Below, piece after piece: positions 34,830 through 46,270 of a DNA stretch of 64,000 nt. The DNA lies in contig JAQTOS010000003.1 of NCBI GenBank assembly GCA_028713225.1, positions 1 through 64,000 on the forward strand, written 5' to 3'. Made by a program: the position numbers and the translations under genes. The stretch comes from Candidatus Altimarinota bacterium. Its GTDB lineage: Bacteria; Patescibacteriota; Gracilibacteria; BD1-5; UBA6164. A model generated the notes under the pieces. That model was not told where the DNA came from. It saw nothing but the letters and a program-made list of their open reading frames with translations, and did no database searches. Positions within the stretch are counted from its first letter, which is position 1. The number at the start of each line of letters is the position of its first letter.

Positions 34830-36284
34830 ATGAAATTTATAATCAGATATGGACGAGAAATAATGATAAAATCTACTCCTGTTAGGAAGAGATTCACGAA
34901 AATACTTTATACAAATATCGCAAATAGTTTAAAAGTTCTTGAAACTAAATTCAAGCTTCATCATAGTTTTGATAAAATAGATTTGGAAATAGATGATGAT
35001 TTCGCTTCTGAAACTATAGAAATTCTGAAGATAGTTCCTGGAATAGAACTATTTTCTATCGTAAAAACTCATGAATTTAAAAGCTTAGAAGATACAAAAA
35101 ATATCGCTCTAGATTATTACAAAGACAAAATTGGAGGAAAATCTTTTGTAGTTAGAGTTAAGAGAACTTGAAGCCATATTTTTGGTTCTCTTGATGCTGA
35201 AAAAGAAATTGGGGGACATTTACTTCATAATTCGAGTAATACGAAAGTAAGTCTAAAAAATCCAGATATAATAGTAAATATTGATATTGCAACAGATAAA
35301 TTTCATCTAATAACTGAAACTTTGAGAGGAGTTTGAGGTTATCCAGTTTGAGTTCAAGAAAGAGTAGTAAGCTTGATTTCTGGAGGATTTGATTCAAGTG
35401 TTTCTAGTTTTTTGATGGCAAAAAGATGAGTAAGAGTGGACTTCCTATTTTTCAATTTAGGTTGAATTACTCATGAAATCTGAGTAAAACAAATCTCAAA
35501 ATACATTCATCAAAGCTTTTCCGCGTCATATAAAGCAAAATTTATAAGTGTAAATTTCGAGAAATTATCATACGAAATTGTTACAAAAATAGAAACAAAA
35601 TATAGATGAGTAATTTTGAAAATTTTGATGCACAAAGTTGCTGAAATGATTACTCAAACTAATGCATATTTTGGGATTGTAACTGGTGAAAGTATAGGAC
35701 AAGTTTCAAGCCAAACATTGGTAAATATGTCAGTTATTGATAGTTTTACAAATGCACTTATTTTGAGACCATTAATTACTTTCAATAAACAAGAAATCAT
35801 AGAAATAGCTAAACAAATTTGAACTTACAATTATAGCTTATCTATGCCAGAATATTGTGGAATGATTTCAGTAAATCCTACAACAGAGGCTAGACTTGAT
35901 AAAGTCGTAAAAGAATTTGAAAAAATAGATATTAGTATCATAAATGAAGCTTTTCAAACAAGAATAACAACAGATATGAGAGATATTTTTAGTGAAGAAA
36001 CAAATGATAGTGAAATAGAAAAAGTAAGAGAAATATCGGACGAAATACTAATCGATATAAGAGAGGAAGATAAAAGACTTAAAAATCCATTAAAACTTGA
36101 AAAAGTTGAAATTTTGAATATACCTTTTTATGATATCAATTCTAGATTTACGAAACTAGACCAGAAAAAAAATTACTTATTTTATTGCGATAAATGAGTA
36201 CTTAGTGAATTACACGCACTATATTTAAAAGAGAAAGGTTTTAATAACATAAAAATTTTCAGAAATGACAAAAAAACAATCTAA
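34830..36284 (+). CDS. thiI: tRNA 4-thiouridine synthetase with rhodanese domain
   Basis: 484 residues. Ferredoxin-like and THUMP domains occupy about 1-165 (SFVVRVKRTGSHIFGS), followed by the PP-loop SGGFDSSVSSFL near 188. A C-terminal rhodanese domain has Cys in LFYCDKGVLSELHA, matching the persulfide-carrying Cys of E. coli ThiI. The partner Cys in MPEYCGMISVNPTT is also present. It thiolates U8 of tRNA. It overlaps the next gene by 20 bp, so the two are co-transcribed. Confidence 0.95.
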
Positions 36285-37536
36285 GAAAAAAACAACTTCT
36301 GAATTTATAGAAACTCCTATAAAAATTGAAGATATAGCTAGCGAAATAAATAAAATTCAAATAAACCCGCATAAAATCATTTGAGGCATTTTATCATTTC
36401 TTACACTTTTTTTGGTATCTATTTATTCTTTTGTAATGTGAAGTTTTGATGGAAATGATTATATAAAATCTCATTCTCTTATCTCAAAAGATATTTATAT
36501 AAATTCGACTTCAAAAGATGATATTGTTATTTACAAATCGGATAAAGATTTAAGTAATTATGGACTACAATCTACTTGTAAAATAGACCAAAAATTTGTA
36601 AAAAATATAAACTGATACTATATTTTTTACTTTAAATTTCTTGATACTAATTGTAAAAATCCTTATTTATATCTAAAAAGTAATAATGACAAAATAATGT
36701 CTTCTTTGATAGAAGTTAATTTAATTGATGACTATTCCCTAATAAACAAATTAACTGATTACAAGTCAGATGATTTAAAAGAAATGAAAAAATGATTAAT
36801 TGTAACTCTTGATTGACTTTCTGATTATTCTGGTAATTCTTGAAGTATTATAAAAAATATAGATTTCTTAGAAAAAAATAAAGAATATAAAAATGCTAGT
36901 TACTTAAAATCAAAAATTAACTATATATTAACTGAAAGACAAAATAATTATTTAATTCCCGTTGCCTGATATAATCTTCCAAAAGATGATAAAAAATGAA
37001 GATCTGAGATCCCAAATGCTGGTAGACCTTATAGAGCTGATACAACTGATGGAATTCATCATGGTTGGGATGTTCTTGCACCAAAATATACTCCAGTTAG
37101 AAGTCTAGCTGATGGAATAATTATTAGAATAGTACATGACTTTAAATTCGAAGATTTAAAGAAATTGAAAACACGAACTTGACTCACTTTTGATGATAAA
37201 ATGGTAAATCTTGATATTTTCAGAGGAAACCAAATTTGGTTAAAAACTATGAATTGAGATGTGGTTTTCTATGCTCATTTAGATAGTATAAACCCTGAAA
37301 TAAAAGAATGAATGCTTGTAAAAGCAGATACTACTATGTGAAAAATAGGTATTACTTGAATCCCAGATAAAAATCGGACAAATACTCATCTTCATTTTGA
37401 AGTTGCAAAAAATCCAAAAATCTTAGGAAAAGCATGAAATTATACATTTGATGATATGATAAATTGGGATTATCTTGGAAAATGAATGAATATAGCTGAT
37501 GTATTTAAATTACAAGAAAAGACATTTAGAAAATAA
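36265..37536 (+). CDS. M23 family metallopeptidase, membrane-anchored
   Basis: 423 residues. A cytoplasmic Lys-rich head, one membrane helix (about 40-60, GGILSFLTLFLVSIYSFVMG), a linker, and a C-terminal LytM domain with HHGWDVLAP near 264 and HLHFEV near 375. These are the zinc ligands of M23 endopeptidases, which cut peptidoglycan cross-bridges. It may act in cell separation, pilus passage or attack on host wall. Its start lies within the end of thiI. Confidence 0.9.
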
Positions 37537-37545
37537 AAAGAAATT

Positions 37546-38001
37546 ATGAATAAAATACTAGCAAAAAACAAAAAAGCTTTTTTTGACTATGAAATAGCTG
37601 ATTCATGGGAAGCTTGAATTGAGCTTATGTGACACGAAGTTAAAAGTGTTAGATTAGGTCAAGTTAATCTAAAATGAAGCTATATAGTACAAATAAATTG
37701 AGCTTTATATGTTAAAAATATGCACATTTCAGCTTGGAAAACTCTTGTAAATAAAGATAGATTAGAAACAGATCAGCCAAGGAAAATTTTCCTGCATAAA
37801 AAAACTATCATTATGCTAAGTTCTAAATTAAAAGAAGCTTGATATTCTATCGTTCCACTTGAAATTTATTTATCTTGAAGCCTTATAAAAATAAGAGTAT
37901 GACTAGCTAAATGAAAAAAAGCTCACGATAAAAAACAAGTTTTAAAAGAAAGAACACTAGAAAAAGAAGCTAAAATGATGATGAAAAAATATGATTATTA
38001 A
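37546..38001 (+). CDS. smpB: SsrA-binding protein SmpB
   Basis: 151 residues, typical length. Family features are KKAFFDYEI, EAGIELMGHEVKSVRLGQVNLKGSY, LIKIRVGLAKGKKAHDKK and the basic tail. It delivers tmRNA to stalled ribosomes for trans-translation. A tmRNA must exist elsewhere in the genome; I did not find one here. Confidence 0.95.
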
Positions 38002-38005
38002 AAAA

Positions 38006-38034
38006 GTAGTGAACGGTTTAAAACCGTTCACTAC
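38006..38034. repeat. 29-bp GTAG palindrome, also terminator-like
   Basis: GTAGTGAACGGTT-TAA-AACC... is a near-perfect palindrome five bases after smpB, flanked by A and T runs. It is related to 46271-46299, with paired (compensatory) differences, and may double as a bidirectional terminator. Confidence 0.8.
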
Positions 38035-38050
38035 TTTTAATTTATATTAG

Positions 38051-38593
38051 TTAATTTATATCAGTTCAAAAATTTAATTGTTTATGTACTCAAACTATTA
38101 ATCAAATAGGACTAGAATCTTTAAAATATAAATCATCTACAATTTTATGAATTATTTGAAATAGACCTCTTCATCTTATTCATCTATGATTATCAAATCC
38201 TCTATCAAGTCTTTCTAGCCTTAAATCCTCCATTTCTTTAGAGTTTTTAGATTTTTCACCATTCCCAGAATCAATAACTTCCAAATTAATCAAAATTCAC
38301 AAATCATTTTTAGAAACAAGTAATCTCATTTTATTTAAATCTCATGATTTTGTTCCATATTCTATAGCATTATTATTTAATTCATCAGAGATAAGAACAA
38401 ATCTAGATTTCCATAAATCTTTTATATTGAAAATAACAAAAATAGTATCTATAAAATCCCTTAATACTTTTGTGTTAGTAAAATCTGATTTATAATGAAA
38501 CTCTAAATCAAGCATATCTTTTTCAATATGCTTAATCAAAAAATCTTTTTTATCTATTTCTTCAGGAAAGCTATCTATATCAATTATTTCCAT
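38051..38593 (-). CDS. RsbW-like GHKL ATPase (anti-sigma factor type)
   Basis: 180 residues. A HATPase_c fold signature: SDELNNNAIEYGTK (N box, about 70-83), VIDSGNG (G1 box) and GRGLFQIIHKI (G2 box). The size and N-terminal strand-rich region fit the RsbW/SpoIIAB serine kinases that bind sigma or anti-anti-sigma factors. No partner gene (RsbV-like, sigma) is adjacent, so target is unknown. It is unrelated in organisation to the big GHKL protein at 21 kb. Confidence 0.78.
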
Positions 38594-38651
38594 TTAATAT
38601 TAATTTAATATAATATTTTCAAGTATATTACTCCTTTTATAATTAAAAGTC

Positions 38652-38690
38652 AAAAAAAAGACCACTTTTTCAAGTGATCTTTCTTTTTTA
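38652..38690 (-). terminator. Terminator after the HU gene
   Basis: Imperfect stem AAAGACCACTT / AAGTGATCTTT between A- and T-runs, immediately downstream of the - strand hup stop. Confidence 0.75.
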
Positions 38691-38702
38691 TAAAGAAAAA
38701 GA

Positions 38703-38975
38703 TTATTTAATTTCTTCTTTAAGAGTTTTACCAGCTCTAAAAACAGGAGTTTTAGTAGCAGCAATTTTAATTTTAGCTTTAGTTCTTGGGTTAACACCAT
38801 TTCTAGCAGCTCTATTAGAAACTCTAAACGCTCCAAAACCAGTAATATTAACTTCATTTCCAGCTTTTAATTCAGCAGAAATAGTAGATATCATAGAAGC
38901 TAATGCTTTAGAAACAGCATCTTGACTTAAACTTGCTTTAGCTGCAACAGCTTTAATAAAATCTTGTTTTTTCAT
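38703..38975 (-). CDS. hup: DNA-binding protein HU
   Basis: 90 residues, exact HU length. It has MKKQDFIKAVAAKASLS, GFGAFRVSNRAARNGVNPRT (the HU/IHF signature) and IAATKTPVFRAGKTLKEEI. It is a nucleoid protein that bends DNA. The ATG at 38973-38975 is used; an upstream TTG would add two residues. It has no in-frame TGA, consistent with high expression. Confidence 0.96.
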   Translation of the reverse strand: MKKQDFIKAVAAKASLSQDAVSKALASMISTISAELKAGNEVNITGFGAFRVSNRAARNGVNPRTKAKIKIAATKTPVFRAGKTLKEEIK

Positions 38976-39090
38976 AAACAATATTGTTAAAAAATAATAT
39001 TAACTCCTTTAATATAGCCCAAACAAAAAGATTTGCAAATTTTTTTTTATTTTTTTTTAACTTTTTTTGCTTAGTTAAGGGGCTTAGGCT

Positions 39091-39140
39091 AATTAACAAA
39101 CAAATAATGGCTTAAATAAGCCATTATTTGTTTGTTAATT
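39091..39140. terminator. Bidirectional 23-bp hairpin
   Basis: Perfect 23-bp arms 39091-39113 and 39118-39140 around AAAT. It lies at the end of the minor-pilin cluster, and the last pilin stop is within it. Confidence 0.85.
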
Positions 39141-39905
39141 TTCAGGTGACAAAATCGAATATTTAAGTAAATTTAAGTTATTTGCTATATTTAAATCAAC
39201 ATTTAAATTCTGTTTATAGCTTCAAAGTTTTCAAGTTGCGACTATATTTATATTCTCTGTAGCAAATTTTTCTCATAAATTATCTGATTTTAAATCATAG
39301 TTTATTGGAGTATTTCATACATTATATAAAATTAAATAATTAGCAGTAGATCAAATTAAAAAATGCTCTATAGTATCAGTAGTATATACAAAATTATTTG
39401 ATGAATTTATATTTTTATTTTCTTTTGATAAACTAGAATCAAATGAACCTGTTCCACTTATTCATCAATTATCACCTATAATATTCCATACCAAAGTATT
39501 TCAATCTCAAGTTTTTATTTCAAATCTTGGTTTTTTAACTGAAAGAAGTGGATATATAGCATAAGAATTTGCATCTAATCATTTCCCTATAATTGAAACT
39601 GAAGTAGAATTTATATCATATCATATAAGAGTTTTATTATTATCAGTAAATATTTCACTTATTTTTTTTGTTCAAAGACCTGGAAATATATGTTCTTCAT
39701 ATCAAAAGTTATTATCTTTGATTTTTTTCAAAGCTAATTCCATAGATCATTCCGCTCGTGAATAAGCTTTTAGATAATCTTGCATTCATCTTGTATCATA
39801 CATATTCTCTAAAATAAGTTTAAAAACTCCTGCTACAAGAATCAGTATGAATGAAGTCATAAGAAGTGCTAATACTACAGAATATCAACTATTATTTTTT
39901 TTCAT
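39135..39905 (-). CDS. PilX-like pilus-associated protein
   Basis: 256 residues. The N-terminus KKNNSGYSVVLALLMTSFILILVAGVFKLI is a short basic segment plus a membrane helix lacking the canonical FTLxE site. YLKAYSRAEGSMELALKKI follows, similar to the start of PilX/GspK-type minor components. The rest is a Ser/Asn-rich beta domain. It is the last of three consecutive pilin-type genes and probably belongs to the pilus tip or initiation complex. Confidence 0.68.
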
Positions 39906-39915
39906 ATTTTGTTTT

Positions 39916-40524
39916 TTATTTATCATATAATCTCTCAGAAACTGTAGTTTCAAACATTATTTTATTTGATTCTATTAGATTTGATTTGATTCATTTTCAA
40001 GTTGCTGGAAGTATAGTGAAATTTATAGTTACTTTTGGCTCAAAATCACGACTTATATAAAATTTCAAATCGCTGAATTGCACCCAAGAATTTGAAATTA
40101 AATCTTGTCCTGAAGATGATTCTCTTATCATAGAACAATTATCTTTTATACTTAAACAAGAATTTAAATTAAAAACTCTAGTATAAGTATCGCTTATTGT
40201 ATCTTTTTTTGCCAAATAATAATGATTTTCTCAAACATATAAATCAGATCATGACATATATAATGCGTCACTTGGAAAATTATGACAATCAGTTCAAGTA
40301 TCACATATTTTTATTCAATTTTTTCTTACATCTTCAGATATAGTCTCAACTATATTTTTTACATTTTCCTGCATCAATCTGCTTACATCAGCTTTATTAC
40401 TCAAATCAGAGGCCAAGAAAAAAACAGCAAAAACAGAAACTAATACTATAGCAAGTATAGTTATAGAAACAATTACTTCAATAAGAGTGAAGGCAGATTT
40501 AAGTTTGAAATTATTTTTTTTCAT
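39916..40524 (-). CDS. Minor prepilin
   Basis: 202 residues, starting MKKNNFKLKSAFTLIEVIVSITILAIVLVSV, a clear prepilin leader, cleavage site and helix. Cys pairs (ICDTGTDC and SCLSIKDNC) may be disulfide-bonded. It is translated in a cluster with genes at 40528 and 39135, 3 and 10 bp away. This is typical of PilV/PilW-type minor pilin operons. Confidence 0.85.
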
Positions 40525-40527
40525 ATT

Positions 40528-41175
40528 TTATAATTTTTTATAATCAGTCAAAATAGTTTTAATATCTAATTCGTGTAATCATTTTGCATACCAAAGAACC
40601 TTTGAATCTAAAGTATAAGAATCAGTTTCAGTAACATTTAATCATCCTGAATCATAAGTCAAATCATCAAATTTTATATATCTATAAAAATTAGTTTTTT
40701 TAGTAAAATTATCATCACAATAAGAATATTTATTTTCTGTATCTAAACAAAGTCTATAATTATCCATTTTTTCTAAATCTGCTACTCCTTCTCAAAAATT
40801 TGATATTTTTTCTAATTTTATTGGAAATTCTGAAACTCATCAATTAAAATTATTTCAAACTTTATAATAAACTCATGTTTGAAAAATATTCTCTCATTTT
40901 GAATAATCCTCTGCATCATTACTTGAATATTTAGGATTAATTTGATTAAATTTATGTATATTTTTATAATTTGAATCTCTGATATTTCTAACAAGTTCTA
41001 TTCACTCTCTTGCTAAATTTGCAGCTACTATTCTATTTTTATTATCCTCATTCATATTAAAACTTGATTGAAGTAACATATAAACAGACAACAATCACAT
41101 TGTAAAAATGAAGATTCATATAAGAACTTCGATTATTGAAAAAGCAGATGATTTAGAATAATTATAATTTTTCAT
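40528..41175 (-). CDS. Minor prepilin, PilV-like
   Basis: 215 residues, beginning MKNYNYSKSSAFSIIEVLIGIFIFTMGLLSVYMLLQ. This is the PilV-type N-terminus (SxxEVLIxxxIFxxGLL), and NRIVAANLAREGIELVRNIRDSN after it is also found in PilV-like proteins. It lies 3 bp from the next minor prepilin and just downstream of the unknown gene at 41181. Confidence 0.83.
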
Positions 41176-41180
41176 ATTTT

Positions 41181-41870
41181 TTAATAATTTAATATTATTT
41201 CTTTTTCTTCTCAAACAAGTCCTGCATCTTTTAGATTATATGATAATACTTTTGCTAAATTTAGAGCAATTATATCTTCATTTGTAAGAGAAAAATTCAA
41301 AAAATCTTGTTTTTCTTGATTCATATCTCACAAATAAAGTCCTGCAATACTTCATCTATTTATTCATTTAAACATTGCTTTTACTTCCCCAGCCTCTCTA
41401 ATTGGCGGAATAAAATAAATTTTCTCTCACATTCTTTTATAATCAGAACCTCTCCACATTAGATTTTCTATTTTTACTGAAGCTGATATTAATACTCTAG
41501 AAAAATCTACTCTAAAGCAATTTATATCTTCTCTCATGAATCAAAGTTCCTCATAATATTTTTCTAAAATATCTAATTCTTCTTGCAAAGTTATTCAAAC
41601 TATATGTATTTTTTTAGCAGTTTTTATAGCTTCATCAAAAAGATTTTTAAAGATTTCTAGCTCATCTCGAGAAGAATATACATTTGAATAAATTGCATAT
41701 TTTTGTCAGATATTTTTCTCGAGTTCTTCATTTTTCTTTAATTTAAGTAAGTCTTCCATAAAAATAATTTGAGTATCATTTTTGGAAACTCCAAAAACTT
41801 CAAAAAGAAATCTTTTATCAAATAAGTTATCATCAATGTTTTCTATACTGTTTTTCTCTACTTTTTTCAT
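41181..41870 (-). CDS. Unknown protein in minor-pilin cluster
   Basis: 229 residues, no signal peptide and no strong membrane helix. It is rich in Glu/Lys, with a likely helical middle (ELEIFKNLFDEAIKTAKKIHI) and a beta-rich second half. It lies 5 bp upstream of the PilV-like gene and 3 bp after the small gene at 41874, so it is probably co-transcribed with the pilins. It could be a cytoplasmic pilus-assembly factor, but I recognise no family. Confidence 0.65.
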
Positions 41871-41873
41871 ATT

Positions 41874-42056
41874 TTATATTTTATCTCAGTTATCTCTTTT
41901 TGGTAATTTTGCTATTTTTTCTTCTATTATAGAATTTATTTGTTCTCTAGTTTTTGGAGTTTTACGTAAAATTTCTAAATCAGAATCCTTACCAATTAAT
42001 GGTTTTTGTTCTAAATTACTGACTGGATTATAATCTCATTCTCTTTCAAAACACAT
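41874..42056 (-). CDS. Small unknown protein
   Basis: 60 residues, charged and soluble (MCFEREGDYNPVSNLEQKP...), with two in-frame TGA glycines. It sits between the RNase HII-QueH gene (12 bp) and the unknown gene at 41181 (3 bp), in one - strand run. Supported by frame, spacing and code-25 glycine use only; no family recognised. Confidence 0.55.
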
Positions 42057-42068
42057 AAAATAAAAAAG

Positions 42069-43250
42069 TTATCAATTAAAATCTCCTTTATCCTTGATAC
42101 TATAAACACAACCACAATAGTTTTGTCTATAGATATTATTTTCTCTACAATACTCAACACTTCTCAAAAATCAATTATTTTTTCTAAACGCAATCTTTAG
42201 AAATTCAAGTCATTTTTCCGCGCTATGTTCATCTCAATATTTAAATAGTTTTTCCAAATCTTTATGAGGAGAAGTATTTAGAGTAGAAGTCCACAATTTT
42301 ATTCCTAATTTTTCGGCTTCTAGAGCTGACCTTCTAAGTCTCATATCATAACATTTAGAACATTTTTCTCATTTTTCTGGAGTGTGCTCTAGTCATTTTA
42401 TTTCGCGAAAAAAGTTTTCTACATCATATTCTCAAACAATATAAGAAATATTTTCTATTTCACATACTTTTATAAAAGCTTTAAGTCTCTTATCATATTC
42501 CTTTTTTGGTTGAATATTTGGGTCATACCAAAAACAAGTTATATCATATTTTCACTTCAAATCTACAATTGGAATAGTAGCATCAGGACCGCAACAAATA
42601 TGAAGTAACATTTTTTCTTTTTTTTCAAGTACTACTTTTACAGGTTTATATGAAATTCTATGAATCCCTGTGATTTTACTTTTATCTGACAAATAATCTA
42701 TATGTTTTTTTGTTCCATATCATTTGTGATTTTCAAGTCATAAATCCGGATATAAACTTGCATAAGTATCAGTTAATTTATCCCTGAAAACTTTTGCAAT
42801 TATACTTGCAGCTCATATTTCCAAAACTTTTCCATCACCTCAAACTACATAAATAGGTTGAACATCTAATTCTTCAAAAGTATATTTATCATTTCAATCA
42901 ACTAAAACTGAACCAATATCTTCTTTTTTTATTTTTCTAAGAAGTTCAACTAAAGCTCTTCTCATCGCTTCTTTATTTGCTTTTTTTATATTTATTTCAT
43001 CTACCTGAAAATTATCTACAACTCATACTCAGAAATATACTTGTGGATTTTCTCATCTAGATAATTCTATTAATTGTGTAAATATTTCTTCTCTCTTTTT
43101 CTCAGTAAGTTTTTTACTATCATTTATAGTATTAAGCAAAACTTTATCTGGAAGATTTTCTGGATTGAAACAAAGAGCTGAAGCCACAACTGGACCAAGC
43201 CAAGGTCATCTACCAGCTTCATCTATTCAAATTTTATATTTATTTAGCAT
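42069..43250 (-). CDS. RNase HII - QueH fusion
   Basis: 393 residues in a single frame with no stop between the two parts. Residues 1-213 are RNase HII: IGIDEAGRGPWLGPVVASA, VLVDGND, ENHKGYGTKKH, an enzyme that removes ribonucleotides from DNA (rnhB). From Met at 42611 the sequence is QueH (epoxyqueuosine reductase): MLLHICCGPDATIPI, CSKCYDMRL, YCRENNIYRQNYCGCVYSI, with the cysteines that bind the Fe-S cluster and metal. The junction IHRISYKPVKVVLEKKEK-MLLHICC keeps the normal C-terminal end of one and N-terminal end of the other. Both domains look intact. Internal initiation at 42611 could also make QueH alone. Confidence 0.88.
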
Positions 43251-43369
43251 AATAATTCTAAAATTATATTTTTACTTATTTTATAAAATAATTATTTTTT
43301 AACAATTTTTTTTAAATTAATTTGTTTTTTCCCATTTTTTTTTTAAAATTGGAGGAAATCAAGAAAGAA

Positions 43370-43930
43370 ATGTTGAGTTTAAAATCTAAAATCAAAAAAA
43401 CTATGGATGCAATTAAAAAAATAGTTCAAGATATAGAGAAAATGAAATCAGAAAAAAAATATGATGATGCTATAAATCTTGTTCAAAATTCTCTGAAAAA
43501 ATACAATGATGATTATAGACTTTATGAGGAATTAGCTGATATTTATCTATTTTTAGGTAAATTAGAAAAAGCTCTAAAAGCTATAAACTTCGCTATAGAA
43601 CTAAATAAAGATTCTGCTACTTGAAATTATTTAAAATGATTTATAAGCTTAGCTAAAAATAATCCAAAAGAAGCTCTAATCTTCTTAGAAAAATCAAATT
43701 CAGTTATGCCAAATAATTCTGAAGTTTTGAGAAATCTATGATGGGCTTATAATATGGTTGGTGAGACTGCCAGATGAATAATGATATTAAAAAGAGCATT
43801 AAATATAGCTCCAAATGATCCGCTTATCACTGAAGACTTAGCAATGGCTTTAATATGAGTATGAGATTTAAAAGAATGAAATTCCCTGCTTGAAAAAATT
43901 TGAGCAAATAAACAAAAAATCAAAAGCTAA
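43370..43930 (+). CDS. TPR-repeat protein
   Basis: 186 residues. A helical Lys-rich start is followed by at least three tetratricopeptide units (YDDAINLVQNSLKKYNDDYRLYEELADIYLFLGKLEKALKAINFAIELNKD; the following units are more diverged). TPR domains mediate protein contacts. GGAGG at 43351-43355 is a rare strong Shine-Dalgarno but lies 14 bp from the chosen ATG, so the start is uncertain. Confidence 0.8.
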
Positions 43931-43934
43931 AAAC

Positions 43935-43972
43935 AAAAAAGACTAAAGAAATCAAAAAAATCTTTAGTCTTT
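43935..43972 (+). terminator. Hairpin terminator after the TPR gene
   Basis: AAAGACTAAAGA / TCTTTAGTCTTT stem around an A-rich loop. The tail is only modestly T-rich, so termination may be partial before the FtsA-like gene. Confidence 0.65.
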
Positions 43973-44000
43973 AATCTTTAATTTTCTAACTAAATATAAA

Positions 44001-45218
44001 ATGTCTTTTATAGATAAACTTCTTCCAACAAAAAAAATACTTGTAGTAGATATTGGTACATACAAAGTAAAAGCCGCAATTTGTGAACAAAAAGATGGTA
44101 ATTTTGATATAATCTGATATTGAGAAAAAAGACAAGAAACAAGTGATATAATTCATTGAGAAATCTGAAATATAGAATGAATTTGTGAAACTATCGAAAG
44201 AGCATTTATAAAAGCAAGTTTGGAAAGTGAAGCAAATCCAAAAGACATGATCATCAATATTCCAACAAGTCACGTAATAAGTGAAGTAAATAAAATAAAT
44301 TATAAAAGAGATTCAAAAAATACTGGAATTGATTTGAGAGAATTAGATGAAATGATTGCAAAAGTAGAATATTTATCTCTAGAAAAAGCTAAAAAATCTA
44401 TAACAGAAAAAACTGGTTACCAAGATATTGATATGAAACTTATAGTTAGTAGTATTACAAAAATGACTATAGACTGACAACAAGTTACAAATCCTATCGG
44501 TTTTACTTGAGAAAATGTTTCTATTTCTACTCTAAATATTTTCATTCCTCTTTCAAAATATAATCTACTTCAAACAATTTGAACTTATTTAAATAAAAAT
44601 ATAGTTTCAATTGTTCCTCTAGAATTTTCTATTCCTAAGCTTATAGAATATACTTCTCTTAGTTTTGAAGATGTGATTTTTATAGATATTTGAAATACAA
44701 AAACAACTATAATTGTACAAAAATCTGGTTCTATAATTTGATTTAATAGACTTGATATTTGAACTAATGATTTAATCAAAGAAATATCTGAGACTACTTG
44801 AGATTTGACTGTAAATATTATCAAAAATTTGGATGATAATAAAAATTATCTTGATGAGAAAAAGAAATTTTTCGAACTATGGAAATCTGGCTTCACAATA
44901 GCATTAAAAGATGTTTTATGAACTGAAGTTAGTCCTTATAAATTATTTTTAACTTGAGGTTGAAATAATTTATTTATGAGAGAAATGCTTGAAAATATAG
45001 ATTTAGCTCAAGAATGATTAAAATCTGTAAAAGCAAACTTTTTAGTAATAGACAAAAATATAGTTGATGAAATTACTTACATCAAAAATGATTTTCTAAA
45101 AGATAAAACAAACTTAAATCTACTTTCTCAAGTAATTTGTGCAAAAGAAATAATAGCCATCAAAAAAGATCCAGTAGCCGAAGTTCTAAAAAAAGTAGTA
45201 AAAAAAATAGAAAAATAA
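44001..45218 (+). CDS. FtsA-like actin-fold protein
   Basis: 405 residues. The actin-like ATPase pattern is present: VVDIGTYKVKAAI (phosphate 1), MIINIPTSHVIS (SHS2 region), IDGQQVTNPIGFTGENV, VIFIDIGNTKTTIIV (phosphate 2), and TGGGNNLF (adenosine). The DGQ..NPIGFTG segment matches FtsA better than PilM. It would tether FtsZ to the membrane; a PilM role cannot be excluded because no ftsZ or pilN is adjacent. It heads a + run with tmk and yraN. Confidence 0.75.
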
Positions 45219-45255
45219 TATTCTCTTCCCTAGCCTAATTTCTAATTATATTTTT

Positions 45256-45909
45256 ATGTTTATAGTAATTGACTGAATAGACTGATCTGGAAAATGAACT
45301 CAAGTAAAACTTATTGTTGAACATTTAGAATCTATCTGAAAAAAAGTAAAAACTCTAGATTATCCTAGATATGATGAACAATCTAGTTTTATGGTTAGAA
45401 AATATCTAAACTGAGAATATGGAAAAGAAGTTTCAGCAAAATTAGCTTCTATTTTCTATGCAATCGATAGATTTGATTCTAGCTTTGATATAAGAAAAGA
45501 TTTTGAATCTTATGACTATATAATCAGCAATAGATATGTTTCTGCTAATATGATTCATCAAGCTGGGAAAATAGAAGATGAGGCAGAAAGAAAAGCTTTT
45601 TTGGATTGGGAATATGATTTAGAATATAATATTTTTGGTATTCCAAAAGCTGATAAAGTAATTTTTCTTGATGTTCCACCAGAAGTATCTCAAGAATTAC
45701 TAAAAACAAAAGAAAACAGAGATTATATCAAAAATGGTACAAATCTAGACCTTCACGAAGAAGACAAAAATCACCTTACAAAAGCTCGGGAGGCAGCAGT
45801 ATCAGTTTGTGATATGTATGATGATTGGACTAGATTAAATTGTACAAAAAACTGAAAAATGATGAGTATAGAAGAAGTTACAAAAATGATTTTAAAAGAA
45901 ATTTTATAA
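45256..45909 (+). CDS. tmk: Thymidylate kinase
   Basis: 217 residues. P-loop GIDGSGKGTQ (three glycines are TGA codons), LDYPRYDEQSS, YIISNRYVSANMIHQAGKI (DRY-like motif) and FLDVPPEVS. It phosphorylates dTMP to dTDP for DNA synthesis. It is followed directly by yraN. Confidence 0.94.
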
Positions 45910-45911
45910 AT

Positions 45912-46265
45912 ATGAAAAATACTTGAGATTTGTGAGAACTTTTGGCTATAAATTATCTGATAAAAAAGTGATATAAAATACTTGATACAAACTACAAATT
46001 TGGTAGATTTGGTGAAGTAGATATTATCGCTTTTTTTGAATCCAAAACTATTTTTGTAGAAGTAAAATACAGAAGTTCTGACAAATTCTGAACTTGAGAA
46101 GAATCAGTAAATAAACAAAAATTATTCAAAATTCTAAAAACTATAGAGTCTTATTGTATGAAAAATAGAATAGATATGGAAAAAGTACAATTTGATGTAA
46201 TATCTATAGTCAAAGAAACTAGTTCTCATAAGCTAACTCATTATAGAAATCAAGCTTTGGGATAA
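45912..46265 (+). CDS. YraN/UPF0102 family endonuclease-like protein
   Basis: 117 residues. GDLGELLAINYLIKKGYKILDTNYKFGRFGEVDIIAFFESKTIFVEVKYR is the family hallmark: a restriction-endonuclease-like fold with GExDI and FVEVK catalytic-type residues. Function is not established; the fold suggests nucleic-acid cleavage. The start is 2 bp after the tmk stop. Confidence 0.92.
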
Positions 46266-46270
46266 AATAA

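Noticed and set aside
38976-38981. HU start two codons upstream at TTG
   Set aside because: The ATG at 38973-38975 gives the exact canonical HU N-terminus MKKQDFI.
44001-45218. Firm assignment as PilM
   Set aside because: The DGQ..NPIGFTG and SHS2 segments fit FtsA better, and no pilN/pilO follow.
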